Source: a virus
Virus record (IMG/VR): IMGVR_UViG_3300044739_000008
Coordinates: 1-50,925 of that record
DNA length: 50,925 bases
Strand: one strand, 5' to 3'
Each line of letters opens with the position of its first letter. Within the stretch, counting starts at the first letter, position 1. The notes below the pieces were generated by a model. That model had not been told where the DNA came from and ran no database searches. It saw only the letters and a list, made by a program, of their open reading frames with translations. Shown in pieces: positions 1-6,420 of the stretch. Both the position numbers and the translations under genes were made by a program.

Positions 1-127
1 GGGCTCGTCTCGCCCCAGCGCTTGCGGCGCTCCTCCACCCAGGTCTTGCCCGTGAGCACGTGGTGTAGCTCGTCGGGGACCTTCTCACCCGTGAAGGCGG
101 GCAAGTCGAAGGCGCTGATGGCGATCT
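1..127. repeat. Terminal direct repeat, left copy (assembly overlap)
   Basis: Bases 1-127 are identical to 50799-50925. Both copies fall inside the terminase coding sequence, and joining them restores one uninterrupted reading frame. The length of exactly 127 is a common maximum k-mer in short-read assembly, so this most likely marks a circular or circularly permuted genome of 50,798 bp and not a biological terminal repeat. Confidence 0.95.
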
Positions 128-755
128 CGTTCCACCCAGAGCCGGGGCGGCAACACTTCTCAAACTCGGTGGCGGGATCGTCCGGGTTGCCGATGGCGAG
201 GACCCTGGCGTCATCGTTCGTGGCCAGGGACTCGACCGCCTCCCAGAGCCAGGTCGGTATCCCCGCTGCCTCGTCCAGGATCACGAGGATGTAGCGAGCG
301 TGGACGCCTTGGAAGGCCTGACGCGCCTTGTCCGGGTCCGAGTAGTCGGCGGGCTTGCGCCCGAAGGCAACAAGCTCGTCGTCCCCGAGGTACCAATGAC
401 AGTCGAGCGTCAGGCGTCCAGGTAGCCCTCCCTTACGATGGGCAGAGCGAATCTCACGCCACAGGATCGCCTCGACCTGAGGTTGAGTAGGGGCGGTCGT
501 GACGACAAACGCCGATCCAACCGGATGCGTATCAAGCCACCACGCCGCCAATCGAGACGCAGTGAAAGACTTCCCTGTTCCATGGGCACTCCTTACGGCT
601 GTATGTCGATGGTCCCTCACCGACTCGGCGACCTCGCGCTGCTTCGACCAGGTGAACTCGCCGAGCTTCCCGTGGATCCATCCTACCGGGTCCAGCACGT
701 ACTTGTCCGCCTCGAAGCGGCTGGCGATCCGCTCAGCGTCTAGGAGGAGGTTCAT
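1..755 (-). CDS. terL: Terminase large subunit, N-terminal ATPase part (gene crosses the contig junction)
   Basis: This is the motor that pumps DNA into the prohead, in complex with the portal and small terminase. Translating from the ATG at 755-753 gives an open frame to base 1 that continues into the 50102-50925 part; the joined gene is 1,452 nt (483 aa). Walker A SAHGTGKS is at residues 56-63 and the Walker B strand YILVILDE with D161/E162 follows. A strong Shine-Dalgarno (AAGGAGGG) lies just before the ATG, and the start overlaps the stop of the small Zn-ribbon gene upstream. The window cut splits the gene, so only the ATPase half is on this side. Family assignment rests on both ATPase motifs plus the nuclease residues in the other half. 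Confidence 0.95.
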   Translation of the reverse strand, partial: MNLLLDAERIASRFEADKYVLDPVGWIHGKLGEFTWSKQREVAESVRDHRHTAVRSAHGTGKSFTASRLAAWWLDTHPVGSAFVVTTAPTQPQVEAILWREIRSAHRKGGLPGRLTLDCHWYLGDDELVAFGRKPADYSDPDKARQAFQGVHARYILVILDEAAGIPTWLWEAVESLATNDDARVLAIGNPDDPATEFEKCCRPGSGWNEIAISAFDLPAFTGEKVPDELHHVLTGKTWVEERRKRWGETS

Positions 756-934
756 ACACCCTCCTTGAGACGGTGGGGATCGTTGAAGACCTTGGCGGGG
801 CGCGTCCCCTTCCCGCAGCTGGGGCAGAGGACCTGGTTGGTCACCTGGCGACAGGGGCGGCATACCCTGGCCTGGCGCCCGAGCGGGTAGGCGGGCTTCC
901 GCCCACCCCGGTTCGAGGGCGGACGCTCACGCAT
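752..934 (-). CDS. Small zinc-ribbon protein (60 aa)
   Basis: Unrecognised 60-residue basic protein with two CxxC pairs (CRPC and CPSC) about 11 residues apart, a typical zinc-ribbon layout. Its TGA overlaps the terminase ATG, and its own start (good GGGGAGGG Shine-Dalgarno) overlaps the stop of the membrane peptide upstream, so it is translationally coupled inside the packaging operon. HNH nucleases often sit beside terminase genes, but no HNH residues are seen here. A nucleic-acid-binding role is an inference. Confidence 0.75.
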   Translation of the reverse strand: MRERPPSNRGGRKPAYPLGRQARVCRPCRQVTNQVLCPSCGKGTRPAKVFNDPHRLKEGV

Positions 935-1112
935 CTCCGCGCCCTCCCCGTACTGGGGTGACCGGGATGATGGGGACTCGGGTGGGCCTCGCGGGCGAGG
1001 GAGCGGGCGGGCGATCGAGCGCGTCTATCCGGTCCGTATGCCGAGCCCAGATGGCGGCGGCGACCCACCACGCGCCTACGCCAGCGATGAACCCAAGGCC
1101 GAACCGGATCAT
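927..1112 (-). CDS. Small membrane protein (61 aa)
   Basis: One N-terminal hydrophobic segment, roughly residues 3-22 (FGLGFIAGVGAWWVAAAIWA), followed by a charged, proline-rich tail with two PxRP-type turns. The start overlaps the upstream stop as ATGA. The function is not recognisable; a single-pass inner-membrane peptide with a cytoplasmic tail is likely. Confidence 0.65.
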   Translation of the reverse strand: MIRFGLGFIAGVGAWWVAAAIWARHTDRIDALDRPPAPSPARPTRVPIIPVTPVRGGRGDA

Positions 1113-1315
1113 GAGCGCCTCGTCGCGGCGTGGTTGAGGTCCTTGTTCGCGTACCCAGGCTTGACCTTCCGGCCCGAGCGCTTCACCTCAAGGACCCGTC
1201 CGCCGTCCCCATGTCGAGGGCAGCCTGGGTTCGAGCAGGACAGGGTCGCGTCCGCCAGAAGCTCCTCCCCGCAGAGAGGGCACCCATCGACGCCGAGCCC
1301 GAGCGGGAAGGCCAT
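1109..1315 (-). CDS. Small zinc-ribbon protein (68 aa)
   Basis: Two cysteine pairs, CPLC near residue 12 and CSNPGC near residue 27, followed by a short basic tail. This reads as a zinc ribbon. A strong GAGGAGG Shine-Dalgarno lies upstream of the ATG at 1315, and the ends overlap both neighbours. It belongs to a run of three small cysteine-pair proteins between the small and large terminase genes. Function unknown; nucleic-acid or protein binding is the likely use of such a fold. Confidence 0.7.
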   Translation of the reverse strand: MAFPLGLGVDGCPLCGEELLADATLSCSNPGCPRHGDGGRVLEVKRSGRKVKPGYANKDLNHAATRRS

Positions 1316-1497
1316 CAGCGCGCCTCCTCACCGTTGGTGGTGATCAGCGCCAGCCGCTTCGCCCGAGGACCGGCATGCCGATGGATCTGCTTCCGAGTAA
1401 GGGGACCTCGGCAGTTGGGGCACTTGTCCGGGACGTTGCCGCCGACGAACCGCGTGAGAGGGCACTGGCCCTCGTTACACTGGTAGACGGTCAGCAC
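1315..1497 (-). CDS. Small zinc-binding protein (60 aa), GTG start
   Basis: Four cysteines in two groups (C7/C12 and a CPNC pair near residues 26-29), then a basic C-terminal half containing H-R-H. The start is the GTG at 1497-1495; the ribosome site is weak and translation may be coupled to the preceding gene, whose stop is at 1517. The end overlaps the next start by one base. Function unrecognised. Confidence 0.6.
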   Translation of the reverse strand: MLTVYQCNEGQCPLTRFVGGNVPDKCPNCRGPLTRKQIHRHAGPRAKRLALITTNGEEAR

Positions 1498-1516
1498 AGA
1501 TCATGGCGTAGAAGGG

Positions 1517-2101
1517 TCATTGATCTGTGGACATCGGTAGTGCGGCACGAACGGCGTCTGGGACCTTCGCACGCTGTTGCTTGGTGAGCCCGAGATGATG
1601 GATGACGGCTTCCAGCGCCACGGCGAAGTTGTCTGCCATCTGCTCCTTGGCGCGAGCCGATCGGTCCTCGATCCCGAGGGCGACCATCCGCGAGGACAAC
1701 CAGCCGACGCGCTCCCAGGCTCGTTGCTCCTCCTTCACCCAGTGGGTGAGCATCGCCTTGTAGGTGGCGATCTCCTCCCGCGTAACCTCGCCCCACTCGG
1801 TGATGATCTCCTCCTTGACAACCTCCTTGTCGCGGAGTACCCACAGCTGATCCTCGCGGAGCTTGGACGCCTCCTCGGTGGCGAAGCGCGCCCACTCGAC
1901 CGTCCGGGCGAGCGCTTCCTGTAGCGCGTCCTCCGGGGCGATTCGAGGGATGTCGATGCTGTTCAGATACGCCGACCGCCTGGCCTCTCCAAGGAGCCGT
2001 CGAGCGCCCTCTTGACGCTCCATCTCCTGCTTGTGGTCCTCCCGCTTCGCGCGGCGGCGCTGTACTCGGGGGCGGACCTTCGGTGAGGACGCGGCGGGCA
2101 A
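1517..2101 (-). CDS. Putative terminase small subunit (194 aa)
   Basis: A mostly helical, charged protein: a very basic N-terminus, a central heptad-like region, and a C-terminal segment HLGLTKQQRAKVPDAVRAAL, which resembles the C-terminus of proteins annotated as small terminases in actinobacterial phages. Its place upstream of the large terminase, separated only by small genes, fits DNA recognition for packaging. The first in-frame start is TTG at 2101 with no clear Shine-Dalgarno; the ATG at 2023 is an alternative. The terminase role is an inference from position and weak similarity. Confidence 0.5.
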   Translation of the reverse strand: MPAASSPKVRPRVQRRRAKREDHKQEMERQEGARRLLGEARRSAYLNSIDIPRIAPEDALQEALARTVEWARFATEEASKLREDQLWVLRDKEVVKEEIITEWGEVTREEIATYKAMLTHWVKEEQRAWERVGWLSSRMVALGIEDRSARAKEQMADNFAVALEAVIHHLGLTKQQRAKVPDAVRAALPMSTDQ

Positions 2102-2180
2102 TGGGAGCGGAGGCTACTCGCTCCGGTCGGACGGACTCGCGCGCGGGAGGCAAATCCCCCGCAAATCTATGGGAACGAGA

Positions 2181-2654
2181 TCAGGTCCCGAGGAGCCGGT
2201 TTAGCCGTAGGACGGCGTGCCTCACGGCATCACGGGTATGCGCCGATCCGACCTGCCAGAGCCCAAGTGACCGTAGCCGCTCGTTGGTCATCAGGTTCTT
2301 GGCGTCCGAGGGCTCCTGCCATCCGACAATCCCCGGTATCCCCGGACAACGGTGAGCGAGCCCGACCTCAAGACCTCCGAGCACCCAGGCCGGGGTTATG
2401 TCTGCGTGCTTGGTACGTAGGATGAAGTTCTCAACCACCAGGTGAATCTCGCTCCACGCAAACCCCTTGATGTTGCTCAACGCAAAGAAGTCCTGCCACG
2501 AGTCCGTCAGTTGATTCGACTGCTCAACGATCGAGCCTCGGACCTCCCACGAGTGAAGCTCCTCCATCTGCGACAGCGTCTCCCGTAGCGTCTGCCGGAA
2601 GCCGGGCACCGTCACCACGGCTACCCCGGTCACCTGCCCCGGATCGACCGCCAT
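2181..2654 (-). CDS. RuvC-like Holliday junction resolvase
   Basis: RNase H-fold endonuclease expected to resolve branched DNA before packaging. From the ATG at 2654 it is 157 aa and begins MAVDPGQVTG, the first acidic strand of RuvC-type enzymes (D4). It continues with VVEN (E75) and HTRDAVRHA (D142), giving the expected acidic cluster. A longer frame to 2762 exists, but it would overlap the small membrane gene and lacks sense before the DPG strand. The length matches phage RuvC-like proteins. It lies just ahead of the terminase genes, as is common in phages. Confidence 0.82.
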   Translation of the reverse strand: MAVDPGQVTGVAVVTVPGFRQTLRETLSQMEELHSWEVRGSIVEQSNQLTDSWQDFFALSNIKGFAWSEIHLVVENFILRTKHADITPAWVLGGLEVGLAHRCPGIPGIVGWQEPSDAKNLMTNERLRSLGLWQVGSAHTRDAVRHAVLRLNRLLGT

Positions 2655-2674
2655 CACCGCCGCTCGGGCCGGGA

Positions 2675-2857
2675 CTACGTGAGCCAACAGATCACCCCAA
2701 TCACGACGATGGTCCACGGGACCGCTAGCACAAAGCAGATGAGGCACCACCCGAAGATCCACCTACGCCGACTGATGTGGTAGCGCTCGCGCTCGCGCGC
2801 GGGTCCCGCGTACCCGCGCGAGGGCTCCCCGTTAGATCGAGACGAAAGAGACATCAT
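2675..2857 (-). CDS. Small membrane protein (60 aa)
   Basis: Basic N-terminal half rich in R and E, then one strong hydrophobic segment (IFGWCLICFVLAVPWTIVVI region) to the C-terminus, so probably an N-in single-pass protein. An AGAGAGGT ribosome site precedes the ATG at 2857; a second ATG follows directly. The coding region carries a GC-rich inverted repeat (2796-2820) that shares a 20-mer with the 19.1 kb intergenic region. Function unknown. Confidence 0.6.
   Translation of the reverse strand: MMSLSSRSNGEPSRGYAGPARERERYHISRRRWIFGWCLICFVLAVPWTIVVIGVICWLT
2805..2824. repeat. GC-rich 20-mer, copy 1
   Basis: CCCGCGTACCCGCGCGAGGG; it differs by two central bases from the copy at 19134-19153. 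Here it is part of a 9-bp inverted repeat (CGCGCGGGT and ACCCGCGCG) inside the small membrane gene. Confidence 0.7.
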
Positions 2858-2974
2858 CTCTACCTCTCTCAATTTTCTCCGCTAGCCCTCGCGCCGGTAG
2901 GCGGGACGGGCGCGCACGCGCGGGTCCCGCGCGATCCCGAGCGCGCGCGCCTACGCGCGGACGCGCGAGGCACG
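2858..2974. other. Intergenic region with GC-rich inverted repeats
   Basis: No gene with a ribosome site is seen here. The stretch consists largely of alternating CG/GC blocks, including self-complementary runs such as CGCGCGGGTCCCGCGCG-like segments, which could fold strongly in either strand. Together with the similar sequence inside the adjacent membrane gene it forms a repeat-rich patch of about 180 bp. A transcription terminator or recombination/replication site is possible; no clear -10/-35 was found. Confidence 0.5.
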
Positions 2975-3415
2975 TCACGTTCCCACTCGCCTAGCTAGCT
3001 CGCGCCGGAGCCGACGCACAGGAGCGTACATCACAGTCGCCTTGTTCGCGGCGAGGACGTGCTTGCGGACCTCCTCGGGCGACACAGCCTCGGCGCCCTC
3101 CCACGCAAGCTCGGTGGCGTCAAGGCTGTAGCGCTGAGGGATGGTCCCATCGAGATCGGGGTGGCGGACGTTGTGGCGCCGGACCGCGAGCGCGATCGCA
3201 TTCAGGAGGATCGCACAGACGCGGTTCGCCTCGGCGCGCTCCTCCTTGCTGAGGTCCGCGCTCATCCGGTAGGCGCGTACTCCCTTCGCCCAGTCCATGA
3301 TCCTCGACAACTCGCGCTCCATCTGCGCGTCTCCGATCGCGGGCACGCCTCCGGCGCCGATCGCCTGCGCCTCCTCGCGCTCGGGGCGCCTCCTCCTACG
3401 TCGCTTGCCTGGCAC
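2975..3415 (-). CDS. Hypothetical protein (146 aa), GTG start
   Basis: Not recognised. The frame is open further upstream, but that part is an arginine/serine-rich shadow of the RNase H gene. The GTG at 3415, preceded by AGGAGGT at good spacing, is the sensible start. The product begins with an Arg-rich stretch (GKRRRRRRPERE) and continues as a charged helical protein with a central RMSADLSKEERAEANRV segment. The basic N-terminus suggests nucleic-acid binding, but this is an inference. Confidence 0.7.
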   Translation of the reverse strand: MPGKRRRRRRPEREEAQAIGAGGVPAIGDAQMERELSRIMDWAKGVRAYRMSADLSKEERAEANRVCAILLNAIALAVRRHNVRHPDLDGTIPQRYSLDATELAWEGAEAVSPEEVRKHVLAANKATVMYAPVRRLRRELARRVGT

Positions 3416-3431
3416 TGACCTACCTCCTGGG

Positions 3432-3914
3432 TTAGACCCTCCGAGCCTCAGAGGGATTGAAAGGGGTGGCCGTTCTAAGCTCGCGGCGGGCTCGGCCCGC
3501 GAGGTAGTCACAGCGTTCGTTCTCGGGCATCCCCGAGTGGCCGGGGACGTGCTCGAAGCGGACGTGGTGGAACGTGACGGCGCGATCGAGCTTGATCCAG
3601 AGATCGCTGTTGGGGATCGGCTTGGTCCCTCGCTTCCAGCCCTTGCGCCTCCAGTTCTCCAACCAGCCCTGCTCGAAGGCGCCGACGACATAATTGCTGT
3701 CGGTGTACACCGTCACTTCGAGCCCGCCCATCTTGAGGGCGGCGAGCCCTTCGAGGACGGCGGTGATCTCCATCCGGTTGTTCGTGGTGTCGGTGTCGGC
3801 GCCCGTCCCCTCGCGCCGGAGCGAGCCCGCGATCAGGATGAAGGCCCAACCACCGAAGCCGTCGCCGTCCGCCGAGCCGTCCGCCCATAGCTCGACGGCT
3901 CGCCTACCCGGCAT
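3432..3914 (-). CDS. rnhA: Ribonuclease HI
   Basis: Cleaves RNA in RNA/DNA hybrids, for example primers. From the ATG at 3914 it is 160 aa, the usual length. All catalytic positions are present: D12 (WADGS), E49 (NNRMEI), D72 (YTDSNYV), H126 (VPGHSG) and D136 (ENERCDYLA). The basic loop ENWRRKGWKRG matches the handle region of bacterial RNase HI. A longer frame to 3998 lacks a good start. It overlaps the preceding gene by 11 bases and precedes the resolvase region, fitting a late-replication role. Confidence 0.95.
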   Translation of the reverse strand: MPGRRAVELWADGSADGDGFGGWAFILIAGSLRREGTGADTDTTNNRMEITAVLEGLAALKMGGLEVTVYTDSNYVVGAFEQGWLENWRRKGWKRGTKPIPNSDLWIKLDRAVTFHHVRFEHVPGHSGMPENERCDYLAGRARRELRTATPFNPSEARRV

Positions 3915-4194
3915 GTAGTGAGGACTCCCTGAACACCCGCCCGAGGACGTGAACGGGGACCCACCCCACCTGAGGCTTCTCATTCGGCGTATCGCCATAG
4001 CCCATCGAGCGGAGTAGATCGCGCTCGACCAGGAGCCGGTCGTACAGGGTGTAGGTCCGCTCGATCGCGGCGATCACGTTGAGCGCCTCGACCGCCTCGG
4101 GGTGAGATGGGTTCGTGAAGAAGTCCATCATGATCTCGTTGGCCCGCTGGTAGCGAGCCCGCATCGCGTAGAACTCCAGGACGCGGGCGCTCAC
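3904..4194 (-). CDS. Hypothetical protein (96 aa)
   Basis: A helical, charged small protein (MSARVLEFYAMRARYQRANE at its start) with no motif I recognise. It overlaps the upstream gene by four bases (ATGA) and RNase H by 11, so it is part of one coupled operon running from ThyX towards the resolvase. Function unknown. Confidence 0.7.
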   Translation of the reverse strand: MSARVLEFYAMRARYQRANEIMMDFFTNPSHPEAVEALNVIAAIERTYTLYDRLLVERDLLRSMGYGDTPNEKPQVGWVPVHVLGRVFRESSLHAG

Positions 4195-4367
4195 AGCCTG
4201 GCCTGACCCTCGGCCATCGGCTCGAACACGAGATGAAAGCGTTCGCCGATCGTCCGCGAGCCCGTCAGCGGTAGCTCAAGCTCGCCGATCATCCTGCCAT
4301 CGTTGTAGACCTTGGCTTCCATCGTGGACTTGTAGTGGTCCATGTCGGTGATCATCGCGTAGATCAC
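4191..4367 (-). CDS. Hypothetical small protein (58 aa), GTG start
   Basis: The GTG at 4367 has an AGGGAGG site five bases upstream and overlaps the TGA of the membrane peptide before it (GTGA). The product, VIYAMITDMDHYKST at its start, is a small mixed alpha/beta protein of unknown role. The longer frame to 4493 is rejected because its upstream part is the out-of-frame shadow of the 41-aa peptide gene. Confidence 0.65.
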   Translation of the reverse strand: MIYAMITDMDHYKSTMEAKVYNDGRMIGELELPLTGSRTIGERFHLVFEPMAEGQARL

Positions 4368-4489
4368 ATCCGCCTCCCTAGCTCGTTGACGATCTCCTTG
4401 AGCGCCTTCGCGCACGTGTCGAGCCCTGCGCCGATCATCGCGCCTCCGAGGATCGCCCCGAGTGCGATGATGGTTGCTTCCCAAATCAT
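4364..4489 (-). CDS. Membrane peptide (41 aa)
   Basis: A very short gene. The ATG at 4489 follows AAGGGAGCTTGA and overlaps the previous stop (ATGA); its TGA overlaps the next GTG. The product starts MIWEATIIALGAILGGAMIG, a single glycine-zipper-like transmembrane helix, followed by an amphipathic tail ending ELGRRM. Glycine-spaced helices of this type often oligomerise. Function unknown. Confidence 0.65.
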   Translation of the reverse strand: MIWEATIIALGAILGGAMIGAGLDTCAKALKEIVNELGRRM

Positions 4490-4761
4490 TCAAGCTCCCT
4501 TCCTGCGTCGATGAGTGCCTTCCTGAACTCGCGCCCGAACCGCTCGAACTGGACGCCCACGGCGCGCGCCGACTCCCCGAAGGCCTGGGAGATCGTCGTC
4601 ATGTCGCGTATCGCCTTCGAGACGCGGATCATCGCCCGCTTGTAGACCATCTTGCGGAAGTACGCTTGCGCCTCGCGCGCCTCCTGCTCCCAGTCCTCGT
4701 CCGAGGCCAGCTGGATGTCGTTGCGACGAGGCGCCCAGGCGACTACGCGCCGGTGAGTCAT
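4486..4761 (-). CDS. Hypothetical helical protein (91 aa)
   Basis: Charged and largely helical, with the stretch QEAREAQAYFRKMVYKRAMI in its middle. It starts at the ATG at 4761, overlapping the upstream stop as TGATG (a GTG one codon earlier is also possible), and ends overlapping the next ATG. No family recognised. Confidence 0.7.
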   Translation of the reverse strand: MTHRRVVAWAPRRNDIQLASDEDWEQEAREAQAYFRKMVYKRAMIRVSKAIRDMTTISQAFGESARAVGVQFERFGREFRKALIDAGRELE

Positions 4762-5066
4762 CACCCGCCGCCTTGGGCGTAGAACTCGACCAGGTCAAAC
4801 AGGCGGTCCCTGGTCTTGACCGCGTCCTGTAGGTGCCGCTCGACGGCGGGACCGGGTGGCGGAGCCTCGGACATCGCCGACGCTAGCTGGTCCCACTCCT
4901 CCTCCGACAGCGACAGAAACGCGGGCATCTCCTCGCCGGGTTGAGTTGGGACGAACCGGCGCGCGGCTCGCTCCTCGGGGACGCCGTACACGACCGCCCG
5001 GTTGTCCGCCGTCATGAGGTAGATATTGACGCGCTGGCGCGGCCAGTCGCGCTCGACCTTCATCAT
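4761..5066 (-). CDS. Hypothetical protein (101 aa)
   Basis: Begins MMKVERDWPRQRVNIYLMTA, a beta-rich N-terminal part followed by an acidic helix (SEEEWDQLASAM). The ATG pair at 5066/5063 follows GGAGGA and overlaps the thyX stop. The longer frame to 5114 is a shadow of the thyX end. Such proteins are common near thyX in actinobacterial phages, but I cannot assign a function. Confidence 0.7.
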   Translation of the reverse strand: MMKVERDWPRQRVNIYLMTADNRAVVYGVPEERAARRFVPTQPGEEMPAFLSLSEEEWDQLASAMSEAPPPGPAVERHLQDAVKTRDRLFDLVEFYAQGGG

Positions 5067-6193
5067 CGGCGGTCCTCCGCTCGGGTCCGTCCGGCGTCCG
5101 GGTCGGCCAGCCACTCAGCCGTGTCGATCTCCTCGAAGGCGCCGCGCTGGACGCGCTCGCGGATCGTACACCCACGGTCGAAGTCCGCCGTGAACGGGCA
5201 GTGCCCGAGCTTGTAGCAGACCGGCTTGAACAACTCGCTCCCGGCGATCCGCTCGAACTGCCAGGCCTGGGGAGCCTCAAACGTGAGGTCCTCCTTCATG
5301 TACGCGGGCGGCGTGTGGTACTGGATCGCCTGGACGATCTCGATGAATACCGCCCGCCAGATGAACTGCGCCTGCGTACAGAGCCGGTTCCCCGCGTGCT
5401 CCACGAGGTTGCGGAGGTTCGTCTTGTAGTTGAGCCGGGTCGGCGTGGCCTGGGGCAGGAGCCCGCGCGCGTCCTCGGCGGGGACGCCGTTGTTCACGAG
5501 GTAGTTGTAGCCGTCCTCGATCGCGTCCACCGTCCCGGTCCAGATGTCCGCCGCGTCCGAGTCCTCGCGGATCGTCGGCGGGAGGCTCACCTCATCGGCG
5601 AGGTTCCCCTTGACGGCGAACCGCAGGGACTCCTGCGCGTACACCGCCGTCCTCTGACGGACCAGCTGGTGGGTGAAGGCGCGGTCCACGTTCTCGATGA
5701 AGAAGTGAAACTCCACCGTCTCGTGCGGAGCCCGCAGATGCGTCTTGAGGGACTCGGCCCAGTAGTGCTCGCGCTCCTCGTCGGTGATCTCGGCGAGGCT
5801 GTAGGTCGGCTTCCCCTCGTACATCCGACAGAAGGCGGCGACCGCTCCGAGCGGGTCCGGCGTAGCCCAGAGCAGGCTCACCTTCGGCCCGCCGCGCTCG
5901 ATCGGCGCCGCCTCGAACTGAGCGGCGTCTCCCCACTTGGTCAGGTCGGTGCCGGGCTCGGGACCGGGCTCGATCGTGATGGGGTCCGGGCCAAGCGTGG
6001 ACGCGGTGGCTTCATCGATCATGCCCATCCTGTGAAGCTCCTCGTCGGGCACGTCCCAGTACACCATGTCGCGCTGGAAGTAGCGGCGCCACACCTGGTC
6101 TTGATCGAGCCGCAGATGCCCGTCCTGGTCGATGCCGCGCTCAACGGCGCGCTGGTACTCGATCTTTGCGTACTGCGCGTCAGTCGGGCTCAC
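5063..6193 (-). CDS. thyX: Flavin-dependent thymidylate synthase ThyX
   Basis: Makes dTMP from dUMP with methylene-tetrahydrofolate, FAD and NADPH. The GTG start at 6193 overlaps the upstream stop. The 376-aa product is longer than typical ThyX (about 220-250 aa) because of an extra N-terminal region of roughly 95 residues. The signature reads RQRTAVYAQESLRF (R179-Q180-R181, S189), so the canonical RHR histidine is glutamine while both arginines and the serine are kept. The core also has EFHFFIENVDRAFTHQLVRQ and a C-terminal cysteine-containing tail. The gene lies downstream of dnaE and supplies dTTP for replication. The family call is firm; activity with the H-to-Q change is likely but unproven. 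Confidence 0.9.
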   Translation of the reverse strand: MSPTDAQYAKIEYQRAVERGIDQDGHLRLDQDQVWRRYFQRDMVYWDVPDEELHRMGMIDEATASTLGPDPITIEPGPEPGTDLTKWGDAAQFEAAPIERGGPKVSLLWATPDPLGAVAAFCRMYEGKPTYSLAEITDEEREHYWAESLKTHLRAPHETVEFHFFIENVDRAFTHQLVRQRTAVYAQESLRFAVKGNLADEVSLPPTIREDSDAADIWTGTVDAIEDGYNYLVNNGVPAEDARGLLPQATPTRLNYKTNLRNLVEHAGNRLCTQAQFIWRAVFIEIVQAIQYHTPPAYMKEDLTFEAPQAWQFERIAGSELFKPVCYKLGHCPFTADFDRGCTIRERVQRGAFEEIDTAEWLADPDAGRTRAEDRR

Positions 6194-6420
6194 AGCCGCT
6201 TCCCTTCGACATCGTGCCGCGCGACGGCGGCGTTGCCCCAGAACATCGCCTCCTCTAGCGCCGTGATCATGAGAGACTTCTCACGGCACTCGAAGGGGAC
6301 GAGCGTGTTCAGTTCGACCGCCGCGACTAGGCAGCTATCGCGGATCGCCGAGTGAACCTCACCTTTGGCCGGGTCCGCCGGGTGGAAGGCGAACCTGTTT
6401 TGGATGTCGCCTGATTCCAT
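6190..6420 (-). CDS. acb2: Acb2-like anti-CBASS cyclic-nucleotide sponge (76 aa)
   Basis: Acb2-family proteins form small hexameric sponges that bind cyclic di- and trinucleotides made by CBASS (and related) immunity and block effector activation. The protein shows the family pattern: NRFAFHP near the N-terminus, a helix starting with IRDSC, then CREKSLMITALEEAMFWGNA and AVAR, matching the REKSLALTxLEEAxMWANAAIAR core. The length (76 aa) is typical. The ATG at 6420 has a near-perfect GAGGAGGT ribosome site that lies inside the end of dnaE, giving a 94-base out-of-frame overlap. The stop overlaps the thyX GTG. The call is by motif memory only; ligand binding is inferred. Confidence 0.8.
   Translation of the reverse strand: MESGDIQNRFAFHPADPAKGEVHSAIRDSCLVAAVELNTLVPFECREKSLMITALEEAMFWGNAAVARHDVEGKRL

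Noticed and set aside
1-127. True phage direct terminal repeat
   Set aside because: The repeat is exactly 127 bases, a standard k-mer size, and lies inside terL; both facts favour an assembly overlap of a circular or permuted genome.
1491-2153. 220-codon minus frame overlapping the small terminase
   Set aside because: Arg/Gly/Pro-rich shadow; the other frame gives a sensible helical protein.
2975-3691. 238-codon version of the hypothetical gene after RNase H
   Set aside because: The extra N-terminal part is a Ser/Arg/Pro-rich shadow of RNase H; GTG 3415 has the ribosome site.
5201-6355. 384-codon plus-strand frame
   Set aside because: Antisense to thyX and the Acb2-like gene; no motif and no ribosome site.
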